A stretch of 38,389 nt of DNA from Syntrophomonadaceae bacterium (lineage in GTDB: Bacteria; Bacillota; Syntrophomonadia; Syntrophomonadales; DTU052), in contig JAAYDA010000020.1 of NCBI GenBank assembly GCA_012729505.1, forward strand, positions 1-38,389, given 5' to 3'. The notes under the pieces are model-generated. The model made no database searches. It saw only the letters and a list, made by a program, of their open reading frames with translations, and was not told the origin of the DNA. A program made the position numbers and the translations under genes. Numbering within the stretch: position 1 is the stretch's first letter; each line of letters begins with the position of its first letter. Positions 26,498 to 34,732 of the stretch are shown piece by piece.

Positions 26498-28321
26498 TTA
26501 GTATTCGAATATTTCGATGGGTGCAATGGAAACGGTGTCATCTCCATCCTTAACCAGCCTGGTAATATAAACCATATTAGGCACAACGTTTCTAATGTAA
26601 TAGCGGGCGGAGAGAACTTTGCCGTAGTAAAAATTGTAATCGAAGTGCTCAGGTCCAAGTTCATCAGCTTTCCTTTGGGCAATAAGGGCCTGATCGAGCA
26701 GGAGATATCCGCCATAGAGCTGACCCGTAGCGGTTAGGATCAATCGAGCCAGAACCCTATAGTATGACATCTCTTTGTTGGCCTTGTATTCAGCCATGGC
26801 ACCCATAATCTCCCTGTATGAAGAAAGTGCCTCGGCAAGATTGGCAAATTCCTTCTCAAAGCCTTTCACACTTAGATTAACTGTGATGAATTCCTCGATT
26901 TCTTTCAGGAAATCAGCAAAAGATTCGCCGTTATTCATGGACCATTTACGGTTAATTAAATCCTGAGCCTGTACGAAATTAGTCCCTTCCCAAATGGAAT
27001 AGATTTTAACATCCCGGGCGGCTTGGGCAGCGGGATAATCTTCACAGTAACCATAACCGCCATAAGCTTGAATGGATTCAGAAATCAAATTCCAGGCCTC
27101 GTCACTGGGATAAGCCTTGCATATAGGGGTCAGGATATCAGCTCTGGCGCCGGCCCGGGCGCGCCGGTCTGAATCAGGATCGTTGTGGAAGACATCTTGA
27201 TAATAATAAGCTTTATAAATCATAGCCCGGCAAGCTTCGAGAGTAGCCTTGTTGAGCATTAACATGCGTTTAACGTCATCGTGATAGATGATGGGTACCC
27301 GAGGTCCTTTGGGATCTGAAGGGGAACGGCCCTGCAGTCTTTCCAGACAGTAATTCTTTGCGTTCCAGTAAGCATTAGCTGCTACTGACAGGGCTTGCAG
27401 ACCGGTACCTTTACGTTCTTCGTTCATCATCTGGAACATTTGGGACATCCCTTTGCTGACACCATCTGGTCCAGGGGGATCTCCTAATAGCCAGCCCCGG
27501 GTATTATCATTATCGCCGCAGGCCAGGGCTGCTGTGGGCTGGGCATGCAATCCCATCTTGTGCTCAAGGGCCGTGGTGACCACATCGTTGTCCTCCAGAG
27601 ATCCATCATCATTGACCCAATACTTGGGAACCACAAACAAAGAAATACCTTTGGTTCCGGCTGCAGCTCCTTCGATTCGGGCCAAATAGAGATGAATAAT
27701 ATTGTCGGAAAAATCGCCGTCGCCACAGGTAATAAATTGCTTCGAACCTTTTATTTTATAAATACGGGGGTCGTTGGTAGGATACGCTTTGGACAGAATA
27801 TCGCCTACATCAGTTCCGGCCGTTGCCTCTGTCAAACACATGGTGCCGGACCAGGTTCCATCAAACATCTTCGGTAAAAATTTCTGTTTTAATTCCTCTG
27901 ATCCAAATTCCTGAATAAGATGAGCCGCACCGGTAGTTAAAGCATGAGCACGCATGGAAGGGCAGGATGCCTGAAACATTTCATAGACTGCACATTGAAG
28001 GATTTCGGGTAAAACTCCTTCTGTATCTTCAAGGTTAGAAGTACCCCAGCCATTTTCCTGAATATATTTAAAAATTTTGGCGTAGGATGGATGGACTGTG
28101 GCTTTTCCATTTTCAAACTTTACTCCGAATTCCTCCATTTCATCCCCGGCGGTTCCGAGTACATCAGCGGCTATTTTGTTTACCTGATCGATCATCATGT
28201 CCAGATCATCGATACTGTAATAGCCATTAAACTTGGCGTAGGTAAAGATTTGTTCCAGAGGCAGCCATTCCTTGAGATTAAATTTGATGTCTCGGGTGCT
28301 GTAGGCATAAACTGAGCTCAA
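26498..28321 (-). CDS. Acyl-CoA dehydrogenase
   Basis: Oxidises an acyl-CoA to the 2-enoyl-CoA with FAD, a beta-oxidation step. The 607-residue protein belongs to the long (about 600 aa) class with a C-terminal extension, like DmdC-type enzymes, rather than the 380-residue short-chain form. It shows MCLTEATAGTDVG (flavin/substrate loop), KGSKQFITCGDGD, AYGGYGYCEDYP and IWEGTNFVQAQDL; the Glu of WEGT is the expected base. The extension from about residue 470 resembles the AcylCoA_dehyd_C region. TTG 28321 is chosen because AAAGGAG lies 9 bases before it; the TTG at 28330 touches that site. It sits between two acyl-CoA ligase genes on the same strand. Substrate unknown. Confidence 0.92.
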   Translation of the reverse strand: MSSVYAYSTRDIKFNLKEWLPLEQIFTYAKFNGYYSIDDLDMMIDQVNKIAADVLGTAGDEMEEFGVKFENGKATVHPSYAKIFKYIQENGWGTSNLEDTEGVLPEILQCAVYEMFQASCPSMRAHALTTGAAHLIQEFGSEELKQKFLPKMFDGTWSGTMCLTEATAGTDVGDILSKAYPTNDPRIYKIKGSKQFITCGDGDFSDNIIHLYLARIEGAAAGTKGISLFVVPKYWVNDDGSLEDNDVVTTALEHKMGLHAQPTAALACGDNDNTRGWLLGDPPGPDGVSKGMSQMFQMMNEERKGTGLQALSVAANAYWNAKNYCLERLQGRSPSDPKGPRVPIIYHDDVKRMLMLNKATLEACRAMIYKAYYYQDVFHNDPDSDRRARAGARADILTPICKAYPSDEAWNLISESIQAYGGYGYCEDYPAAQAARDVKIYSIWEGTNFVQAQDLINRKWSMNNGESFADFLKEIEEFITVNLSVKGFEKEFANLAEALSSYREIMGAMAEYKANKEMSYYRVLARLILTATGQLYGGYLLLDQALIAQRKADELGPEHFDYNFYYGKVLSARYYIRNVVPNMVYITRLVKDGDDTVSIAPIEIFEY

Positions 28322-28443
28322 ATATAACAACTCCTTTGTGAAAAATATAATTTAATTACAGTATAAAACAAGCTACACCGGGATGCCAGAGATGGTAGTG
28401 GATTACCTCAGCATGTACCCGGCTAGAATTAATGCAGAGGAAA

Positions 28444-28475
28444 GGACAGTCCAAATGGGTTGGACTGCCCTCGAT
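28444..28475 (-). terminator. Terminator after the second acyl-CoA ligase
   Basis: GGACAGTCCA (28444-28453) and TGGACTGCCC (28461-28470) pair with one mismatch. On the minus strand TTTCCT follows. It lies between the ligase stop (28500) and the dehydrogenase start. Confidence 0.65.
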
Positions 28476-28499
28476 ACTTTGCAGATGTGCTTGATTATT

Positions 28500-30173
28500 T
28501 TAGGATTTTTGGGCTTTGGCGACTTCTTCTTCCCGCAAAATTCTGCGGAGAGCTTTCCCGGTATTGGTGCGGGGGAGTTCAGAACGGGCTTCCCAGAGTT
28601 TGGGAACCTTATAAGCCGCCAGTTTTTCCCGGCATAAAGCTTCCAGTTCCTCGAATGTAACGGTTGCGCCCGGCTTAAGCTGGACAAAAGCCTTTACGGT
28701 CTCGCCGCGATATTCGTGAGGAACACCTACTGCCATAGCATCTACCACATCGGGATGCTGCAGAAGAACTTCATCCACGTCCCGAGGATAAATGTTATAT
28801 CCTCCGGCAATAATCATATCCTTGGTACGGTCAACGATGAAGATATAGCCATCTTCGTCCATATAAGCCACATCGCCGGTTTTTAGCCATCCATCTTCGG
28901 TGATGGTATTAGCCGTTTCTTCAGGATTGTCCCAGTAACCGGTCATGACCGTTGCGCCTCTCATCCATATCTCACCGCGTTCACCCAGAGGTACATCATT
29001 GCCATTGTCATCAACCAAACGAAGTTCCATATCAATATAAGGAACGCCAACACTGCCAACTTTAGGCCGGCCGCCGGGAGTGCTTATTGCCATGGCGCAA
29101 GTTTCACTCATGCCATAACCTTCGTAGAAGTTGAAATCATAGTCACGGCACTTTTGGTACAGAGCAAGTGTGGCTGGAGCTGCGCCAGTACCACAGTAAA
29201 CCATCTTGCGGTGCCAATCGATTTCCTCAACGCGTGGGTTGTAGAACAGTGCCTGCAGCATGGTAGGCACTGCAGGGAAGTATGCCCATTGGTCATAACG
29301 CTCTAAGGTATCAAAGACTTCATCAGGCAGATAACGGGGCAGGATGACCATGGTCATCTGGGCGCGGGCTGCGTATAGAATACAGCAGACTTCTCCATAG
29401 ACATGGCACATGGGGATTACAGCCAGAAGATTTTGGATTTCAGTTGGCTCATTGTCAACCATTTCAATACACCACATTACTACCTGATAGGCTGCAGCAG
29501 TAATATTGAATTGACTCAGAGTGGCCCCTTTGGGAGTACCGGTAGTTCCACCCGTGTATTGGATAACTGCGGGATCGGAATGCTTGATATTGATCTGGGG
29601 CGGTGCCCAGCGTTTGTCGGTTTCAAGAACCTTCGAGAAATGCAGCCATCCCGGCTGAAGACCCAGTGCTTCGTCAGTGCTGATGGTTGCGCTGGGCATG
29701 AAGTCGGCCAAGCTAGTGACCAGTACAGTAGAAATATTAAGTTTCTCAGCCAGGGGCTTTACCAGCGGTACCAGCGCGTCATAAGTCACCAGTCCGGTAA
29801 GACCTGAATCCTTGAAGGAGAATTCCAATTCATCTGATGTATATAATGGGTTAAGGTTTACTATTACTCCTCCCGCCATAAGAATTGACCAGAAGGAAAT
29901 AACAAATTGAGGGCAGTTGGGAAGAAGAATCCCCACGCGATCGCCATGCTTAATGCCATTTTCAACTAACACGTTAGCCAAGCGAGTTACCTTCAGGTAT
30001 AGCTCGTCAAAAGTAATTTTCGCACCGTAAAAATCAATGGCGGTCTTGTCAGGCTGATAAACGCAGGCATCACGAAGAACATAATAGGCCGGGGTCAACG
30101 GATACCTCATTGTAGTTGGTGTCTTCCAATTGTAGGTTTTTGTCCAGAATCGGCTTTCGTAAGGTGATGACAT
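28500..30173 (-). CDS. Acyl-CoA ligase (AMP-forming), second copy
   Basis: A 557-residue ANL-family ligase closely related to the one at 24224-25912. It has the motifs YTGGTTGTPKGATLS, YEGYGMSETCAMA, TGDVAYMDEDGYIFIVDRTKDMIIAGG and the catalytic Lys in PRTNTGKALRR. Its N-terminus differs (MSSPYESRFWTKTYNW). It probably activates a fatty or related acid in the cytoplasm. The ATG at 30173 has AAGGAGGG nine bases upstream. About 350 bp upstream is a near-consensus sigma-54 promoter with three inverted-repeat sites, so, unlike its relative, this copy is predicted to be under the sigma-54 activator. Confidence 0.93.
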   Translation of the reverse strand: MSSPYESRFWTKTYNWKTPTTMRYPLTPAYYVLRDACVYQPDKTAIDFYGAKITFDELYLKVTRLANVLVENGIKHGDRVGILLPNCPQFVISFWSILMAGGVIVNLNPLYTSDELEFSFKDSGLTGLVTYDALVPLVKPLAEKLNISTVLVTSLADFMPSATISTDEALGLQPGWLHFSKVLETDKRWAPPQINIKHSDPAVIQYTGGTTGTPKGATLSQFNITAAAYQVVMWCIEMVDNEPTEIQNLLAVIPMCHVYGEVCCILYAARAQMTMVILPRYLPDEVFDTLERYDQWAYFPAVPTMLQALFYNPRVEEIDWHRKMVYCGTGAAPATLALYQKCRDYDFNFYEGYGMSETCAMAISTPGGRPKVGSVGVPYIDMELRLVDDNGNDVPLGERGEIWMRGATVMTGYWDNPEETANTITEDGWLKTGDVAYMDEDGYIFIVDRTKDMIIAGGYNIYPRDVDEVLLQHPDVVDAMAVGVPHEYRGETVKAFVQLKPGATVTFEELEALCREKLAAYKVPKLWEARSELPRTNTGKALRRILREEEVAKAQKS

Positions 30174-30522
30174 TATAGAGGCCCTCCTTAATTCATAATG
30201 GGTATTGCCAAACTAGGATGAAAATGATGAATTATAATTCCGTTGGTGTTTACGGCAAGTAGTCTTGCATATATCCGGAATATTTAGGATTTAGGCTTGT
30301 ACTTACCTTTGAATGATTCTGACTATATAGAGTGGTGCGGATGATCAAATTTACAGCATAATATGGATGGTGCGATAATTGGGAAACAAGCTCCACCTAA
30401 CAATGCTAAACTAGTTTGCCTGCTTAGGGTTGAATAAGAAATGGATTAAACTAATCGCCTCCTTTTTAATAATTCCACATGAGAATAATTTACATATTTA
30501 AAGTAGGATCATTAACTAGGAA

Positions 30523-30540
30523 ATGCAAAAACCGTGCCAT
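30523..30540 (-). promoter_or_regulatory. Sigma-54 promoter for the second acyl-CoA ligase
   Basis: The minus strand reads ATGGCACGGTTTTTGCAT, which matches TGGCACG-N4-TTGC exactly, with GG and GC elements 10 bp apart. Three inverted-repeat sites lie upstream of it. It directs transcription toward the ligase start at 30173, giving a leader of about 340 nt. Confidence 0.88.
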
Positions 30541-30672
30541 ATAGACGATTATCACTGAAAACAATCATAAAACCCTATTATAAGTGCCGAATAATGGTAA
30601 TAGCCAACTTATTTAATCGACTTTCTAAACAGAAATATTGTGACTTACTGCAGAGTCAAATATAGTCAATTT

Positions 30673-30688
30673 GATGCAAATATGTATC
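30673..30688. promoter_or_regulatory. Activator-site inverted repeat 1 (GATGCA-AATA-TGTATC)
   Basis: A 16-bp site of the form GATNCA-N4-TGNATC, centred about 154 bp upstream of the -12 element at 30523-30540, a normal enhancer distance. Confidence 0.7.
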
Positions 30689-30761
30689 GAGATTGGAGAT
30701 CATCGATAGCTTGTCAAGGTAAAAGCTGAGATTGTCCCGTTTGAATCACATTCTGGAAAAT

Positions 30762-30777
30762 GATTCAAAATAGAATC
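30762..30777. promoter_or_regulatory. Activator-site inverted repeat 2 (GATTCA-AAAT-AGAATC)
   Basis: The same motif with one mismatch in the right half (AG for TG). It lies 89 bp from site 1. A TGAATC half-site is present near 30742-30747. Confidence 0.55.
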
Positions 30778-30836
30778 GATAATTAGATTGTTTTAAAGAA
30801 TCAGGCCAACAAGGCGAGAAGAATGGGATTAAAAGT

Positions 30837-30852
30837 GATTCAATATTGCATC
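30837..30852. promoter_or_regulatory. Activator-site inverted repeat 3 (GATTCA-ATAT-TGCATC)
   Basis: A further good match, 75 bp beyond site 2 and next to the ligase remnant. Confidence 0.65.
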
Positions 30853-30883
30853 GAAATTATATTTAAATTCTAAACATTTAAGA

Positions 30884-30967
30884 TTAAATTACTTCATCAG
30901 GAACACCGATAGTCATCGCATCCATTACTGCAGGGTGGGTAAGCAAAACTTCATCAAAGAATGCGTA
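30884..30967 (-). pseudogene. Remnant of a third acyl-CoA ligase gene
   Basis: Between two stop codons the minus strand encodes DEVLLTHPAVMDAMTIGVPDE, which aligns without gaps to DEVLLQHPDVVDAMAVGVPHE of the ligase at 28500-30173 (14 of 21 identical). No similar reading continues in frame on either side, though weak base similarity may extend upstream. It is the C-terminal domain of a decayed ligase. The fragment sits next to the activator sites. Confidence 0.8.
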
Positions 30968-31029
30968 TTATGGTTACATTCCAGGTCTGGGGACGTCTGG
31001 TCTTTTTCGGTTGGCACATAGTAATACCA

Positions 31030-31073
31030 GCAACCGTGACAATAGATGCAAAACATCTATTGTCCAAGGTTGC
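31030..31073 (-). terminator. Long hairpin downstream of the thiolase gene
   Basis: GCAACC and GACAATAGATG pair with CATCTATTGTC and GGTTGC around a 5-base loop, an 11-bp inner and 6-bp outer stem with a small internal loop. It lies 40 bp past the thiolase stop. There is no T run on the minus strand, so it may stabilise the mRNA end or terminate weakly. Confidence 0.5.
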
Positions 31074-31113
31074 CGTTTACTTAAAAAGTTAAAAAAGGGT
31101 AGTTAGGACAGAA

Positions 31114-32295
31114 TTAAATGGATTCTACTATAAATGCAACTCCCGGACCACCGCTGGCACAGAGAGAAGCACATCCGTATCTAACTCCGCGTCGTTTCAT
31201 TTCATTAATCATAGTGACAATCAAACGGGCGCCGGTGGCGCCAACGGGATGACCGATAGCAATACCGGAACCGACTCCATTAACCTTTTCCAGGTCAATT
31301 TTTAGTTCTCGGTTTACTCCCAGGAATTGAGCGGCAAAAGCTTCATTGATTTCCCAATAGTCTATATCGTTCTGCTCTAAACCAGCAAATTTTAACGCCC
31401 GACGAACAGCTGGAACAACTCCCATGCCCATTATACGGGGTTCGACAGCGCCGGAAGCAGAAGACACCACGCGAGCAATAGGTTTAACACCTAACTCCTT
31501 AGCTTTATCAGCCGACATCATAATCAGAGCGGAGCCGCCATCATTCAGGCCGGAAGCATTGGCAGCAGTGACTGTGCCGCCTTTTTTGAAAGCGGGTTTC
31601 AAACGGGCCAAGCTTTCCAGACTCGTATCAGAGCGAGGATGCTCGTCAGTATCAAACATAAATGATCCTTTGCGAGACTGAACTTCAACTGGAACTATCT
31701 CATCTTTGAACCAGCCTTCTTTAATAGCTTGGCAGGCTCTCTGATGGCTTAGAAGTGCATAGGCATCCTGCTCTTCCCTGGTAATACCATACATTTCCGC
31801 GATATTCTCGGCTGTAACTCCCATGTGATAGCCGACAAACTCACATATTAAGCCGCCTTTCATAAGGCCATCGACGATTTGTTCTCCATTGCCCAATCGG
31901 TAACCTTTGCGTGCTCCAAAGAGAAGATAAGGGGTATTAGTCATACTTTCAATGCCAACCGCAGCCCCCATGTCTATTTTGCCCAGCATAATCTCTTGGG
32001 AAAGAATTTCAGCTGCGCGCATAGATGACGGACATTGTTGGTGAACGGTACAGGCAAACGAATCATCCCGGCATCCTGCTCTTAAAGCAACGTGACGAGC
32101 GCTGTTTCCGGGGGAGGAAGACTGGTTGCAATGACCTGCTATAACTTCATCTAGTTGATTAGCCTCCAGACCGGCTCTTTCCAATGCTCCATTTAGAGCG
32201 AACACTCCCAAATCAATGGGGTTGAATCCCTGCAGTGATCCCTGGAAATCGCCTACCGGAGTCCTGGCGCCACTGACAATGACAACTTCTTTCAT
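31114..32295 (-). CDS. Thiolase (acetyl-CoA acetyltransferase family)
   Basis: A 393-residue thiolase that cleaves 3-ketoacyl-CoA with CoA, or condenses two acetyl-CoA in reverse. Catalytic parts are seen: Cys88 in VHQQCPSSMRAAE, NEAFAAQF, GHPVGATGAR and CASGGPG near the end. The usual NQLCGSG around the nucleophile is changed to HQQCPSS, which may affect the substrate. ATG 32295 follows GGAAGGAGA with 7-bp spacing; the ATG at 32301 is too close to it. The gene ends an apparent operon with the CGGC protein and the 4-hydroxybutyryl-CoA dehydratase-type gene. Confidence 0.93.
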   Translation of the reverse strand: MKEVVIVSGARTPVGDFQGSLQGFNPIDLGVFALNGALERAGLEANQLDEVIAGHCNQSSSPGNSARHVALRAGCRDDSFACTVHQQCPSSMRAAEILSQEIMLGKIDMGAAVGIESMTNTPYLLFGARKGYRLGNGEQIVDGLMKGGLICEFVGYHMGVTAENIAEMYGITREEQDAYALLSHQRACQAIKEGWFKDEIVPVEVQSRKGSFMFDTDEHPRSDTSLESLARLKPAFKKGGTVTAANASGLNDGGSALIMMSADKAKELGVKPIARVVSSASGAVEPRIMGMGVVPAVRRALKFAGLEQNDIDYWEINEAFAAQFLGVNRELKIDLEKVNGVGSGIAIGHPVGATGARLIVTMINEMKRRGVRYGCASLCASGGPGVAFIVESI

Positions 32296-32363
32296 GAACA
32301 TTCTCCTTCCTTAAATTACATATAATTATTTATTAATGTTTAAACCCGTCGGTTTCAAACCGG

Positions 32364-32687
32364 TTATTCCTTAGCAGAATCCAACAGGTCTTTACACTTT
32401 TCAACAGCCCGTTCACTTATCTCAGACTCTTCGACGGGATATCGGTCTACCATAGATCCGCTTACCACAATCCAATCACGGGCCAATTTGCGAACATCCG
32501 GGGTATCAACACAGGCAACCGGACACGCGCACATCATAATACCTATGGCCCAGGGTTCGGGGGTATCTGCAGGTATTACCCCCGCAAACCCTGGAGCGTT
32601 GGCTTTAATTTCTCTTACAATTTTGGATCGGTTAATTTGAGGGTTGCAGCCACCGCAATATTTCACACCAATTTTGGCATCTACCAA
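32364..32687 (-). CDS. Small CGGC-motif protein, function unknown
   Basis: A 107-residue protein with VKYCGGCNPQINRSKIVREIK at the start and MMCACPVACVDTPDVRKLA in the middle. These give two cysteine clusters (CGGC and CACPVAC) that could bind a metal or Fe-S cluster or act in redox. I do not know its family's function. TTG 32687 overlaps the dehydratase stop by 7 bp and lacks a good ribosome site, so translation is probably coupled. Its place inside the dehydratase-thiolase operon suggests a helper role, such as maturation or electron transfer. Confidence 0.75.
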   Translation of the reverse strand: MVDAKIGVKYCGGCNPQINRSKIVREIKANAPGFAGVIPADTPEPWAIGIMMCACPVACVDTPDVRKLARDWIVVSGSMVDRYPVEESEISERAVEKCKDLLDSAKE

Positions 32688-34150
32688 GTTAGATCACAAT
32701 TTTCACGGATGCCACAGAGGGTCTCCGCTAATTCCTTGCGATGATCAAAGTTTACTAGCCGGGAAATCATAATTCTCTGAGCCTGAGGAGAACCGGCTCC
32801 ATGCATGGACTCAGTTAAATAGGCGACTGCACCGGCCCCGATTGTAAGATTTTCGATATAACGCAACATGCGTTGGCGATGTTCTACCGGAATATCGCTG
32901 CGAGTTGCGGAATATTTAGCAACCAGCGATCCAATTTCAGGATTTGTGAAATCCTGGTCAGATGGCATCGTAACCATATAACCACCGGCTATATCCTGTA
33001 CCAGGCGCGAAATCTCATAGGGGAAGCGGGTAACGTTCTGCTTGCAAATATTAGCCAGCAAAAGATCAATCATATAATTCCCGGCAGCAGTCTTATGACC
33101 TTCAGAGGAACAGGCAATTCCACAGGCATACAAGGTCTCATTAAGATGACACATTTCAATGATCTTATCTTTTATGTGAGATGCTTTGGATGCTCCATTA
33201 TATTCGGCAATAGCTTGAGCCGCACCGATTAGAGTATCACCGACTCCCACCTTGCACCCGCCATAACTCTGGCGATGATAACCGGCGAATCTTTCCACCA
33301 GCATAGTGGTAAAATCAGTTTCTCCATCCATAAAAATTCGCTCCAGCGGAACAAAAACATCGTTGAAGATAGCCATTACTTCTTGACCGCCGAAATTGAT
33401 GTTACCCACGTCAACTTTTGTTGGTTCCAGTTTGCGAGTATCACATGACTGACGCCCATAAATGTAAATCATTCCTGGAGTATCTACGGGTATAGCAAAT
33501 GATACCGCCCAATCTTTTTCCGATTCTTTCAAAGAGTTATTGGGCATAACCAAAATCTCATGAGAGTTAATCATACCGGTTTGATGCAGTTTGCAGCCCC
33601 TTACCACAATACCGTTTGAACGCCGTTCGACAACATGCAGGTAAGCATCGGGATCATCCTGGGCACCGGGGGCTTTACTTCGGTCTCCTCGTGCATCAGT
33701 CATACAGCCGTCTACTGTAAGATCATTGTCTTGAACGTACTTCATATACTCTGTGAAACGCTCATGATATTTAGTGCCGTGTTTGGCATCTAATTCGAAT
33801 GTTGTGCTGTATACTGCATTAAAAGCATCCATACCTACACATCTTTGAAAACAGCAGCCGGTCTTCTGTCCTAGCAGCCGTTGCATTTTTACCTTCTTGA
33901 CCAAGTCATCCGCACTTTGGTGGAGATGAGTAAAGCGGTTGACCTTATTGCCCGTTAAATTTGATGTAGCTGTCATGATATCTTCGTACTCAGGCTCCTC
34001 AGCCAATTTGTATGTCATAGCAACAGCGTTTATTGAAGGCCGAATAAGGGGATGATCTGCATAATCCTTAACCTGTTCGCCAAACAACCATAGATTAATG
34101 TCCATTTTTCTAAGATCGCTTATATATTCTTCCGGGGTCTTTAGTGTCAT
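32681..34150 (-). CDS. 4-hydroxybutyryl-CoA dehydratase-type enzyme
   Basis: Members of this FAD and [4Fe-4S] enzyme family dehydrate 4-hydroxybutyryl-CoA to crotonyl-CoA, with vinylacetyl-CoA isomerase activity. The 489-residue protein keeps the cluster ligands: Cys100 and Cys104 in GCCFQRCVGMDA, and His292 and Cys299 in YHRQSYGGCK, the same spacing as in AbfD of Clostridium aminobutyricum. The N-terminal part is HpaB-like. ATG 34150 is chosen for AGAGGTGGG five bases before it. It is first in an operon with the CGGC and thiolase genes. The crotonyl-CoA made could feed beta-oxidation; related enzymes act on other acyl-CoAs, so the substrate is not certain. A sigma-54 promoter lies upstream. 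Confidence 0.9.
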   Translation of the reverse strand: MTLKTPEEYISDLRKMDINLWLFGEQVKDYADHPLIRPSINAVAMTYKLAEEPEYEDIMTATSNLTGNKVNRFTHLHQSADDLVKKVKMQRLLGQKTGCCFQRCVGMDAFNAVYSTTFELDAKHGTKYHERFTEYMKYVQDNDLTVDGCMTDARGDRSKAPGAQDDPDAYLHVVERRSNGIVVRGCKLHQTGMINSHEILVMPNNSLKESEKDWAVSFAIPVDTPGMIYIYGRQSCDTRKLEPTKVDVGNINFGGQEVMAIFNDVFVPLERIFMDGETDFTTMLVERFAGYHRQSYGGCKVGVGDTLIGAAQAIAEYNGASKASHIKDKIIEMCHLNETLYACGIACSSEGHKTAAGNYMIDLLLANICKQNVTRFPYEISRLVQDIAGGYMVTMPSDQDFTNPEIGSLVAKYSATRSDIPVEHRQRMLRYIENLTIGAGAVAYLTESMHGAGSPQAQRIMISRLVNFDHRKELAETLCGIRENCDLTW

Positions 34151-34324
34151 TTCGCCCACCTCTTTCATTTATGATTTTTGATTATTGACACCTAATGAAG
34201 AATAATGGATTCAGGCAAATAAAAGTCTTCTAATAACAGAATAGCTTGGCTTCATGCAATAGGCAACACCTGAAAGTAATCTGCCCCAAAGCAAAAAGCA
34301 TACAGACGGTTGTGGATCTAAGAA

Positions 34325-34342
34325 ATGCAAAAGACGTGCCAT
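34325..34342 (-). promoter_or_regulatory. Sigma-54 promoter for the dehydratase operon
   Basis: The minus strand reads ATGGCACGTCTTTTGCAT, an exact match to TGGCACG-N4-TTGC with GG and GC 10 bp apart. It lies about 175 bp before the ATG at 34150. Confidence 0.9.
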
Positions 34343-34485
34343 TTAACAGGTTCGACCTCAAAATAAATCTGTAAACTAGGGCAACAATGGCGAAAAATTG
34401 GGGTTAATGAAGGTAAAGATATTTAGTGAATAGGAATGACGAAGGATAATATCTTCAATGAATAGCATAAAAGATCATGGCGACC

Positions 34486-34501
34486 GATTCAGTAATGCAT
34501 C
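34486..34501. promoter_or_regulatory. Activator-site inverted repeat 4 (GATTCA-GTAA-TGCATC)
   Basis: A GATNCA-N4-TGNATC site centred about 165 bp upstream of the -12 element at 34325-34342, nearly the same spacing as at the ligase promoter. Confidence 0.7.
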
Positions 34502-34636
34502 GATATATAAAATAATACTAATAAGGTTAAGAAAAAGCTCAATTTGGCCATACTTAAGGTATTCTCGTGGTGATACTAAAAGGAATCGGAGAATTAAGTG
34601 GGATTCGGAATTGACAAGGGTATGATTAATCTATGC

Positions 34637-34676
34637 AGGTTAGGAGGTGATACAGTACTGTATCACCTCCTAACCT
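34637..34676. repeat. Perfect 40-bp palindrome
   Basis: AGGTTAGGAGGTGATACAGT is followed immediately by its exact reverse complement. It contains AGGAGGTGA and TCACCTCCT, the Shine-Dalgarno and anti-Shine-Dalgarno sequences. It lies 57 bp past the chemoreceptor stop. It may be a terminator without U tract, or a protein site; as DNA it could form a cruciform. Confidence 0.9.
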
Positions 34677-34732
34677 ACTGGTAGCTGGCTAATAGCAACT
34701 CGATCAAGGAACGACTTCGACCGTGATCCCGG

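Noticed and set aside
26290-26715. Minus-strand frame of 141 codons
   Set aside because: It overlaps the 3-prime end of the dehydrogenase gene in another frame, crosses its terminator and has no family resemblance.
30254-30272. GGCAAGTAGTCTTGCAT on the plus strand as a sigma-54 promoter
   Set aside because: GG and GC are 11 bp apart instead of 10, and no plus-strand gene lies downstream.
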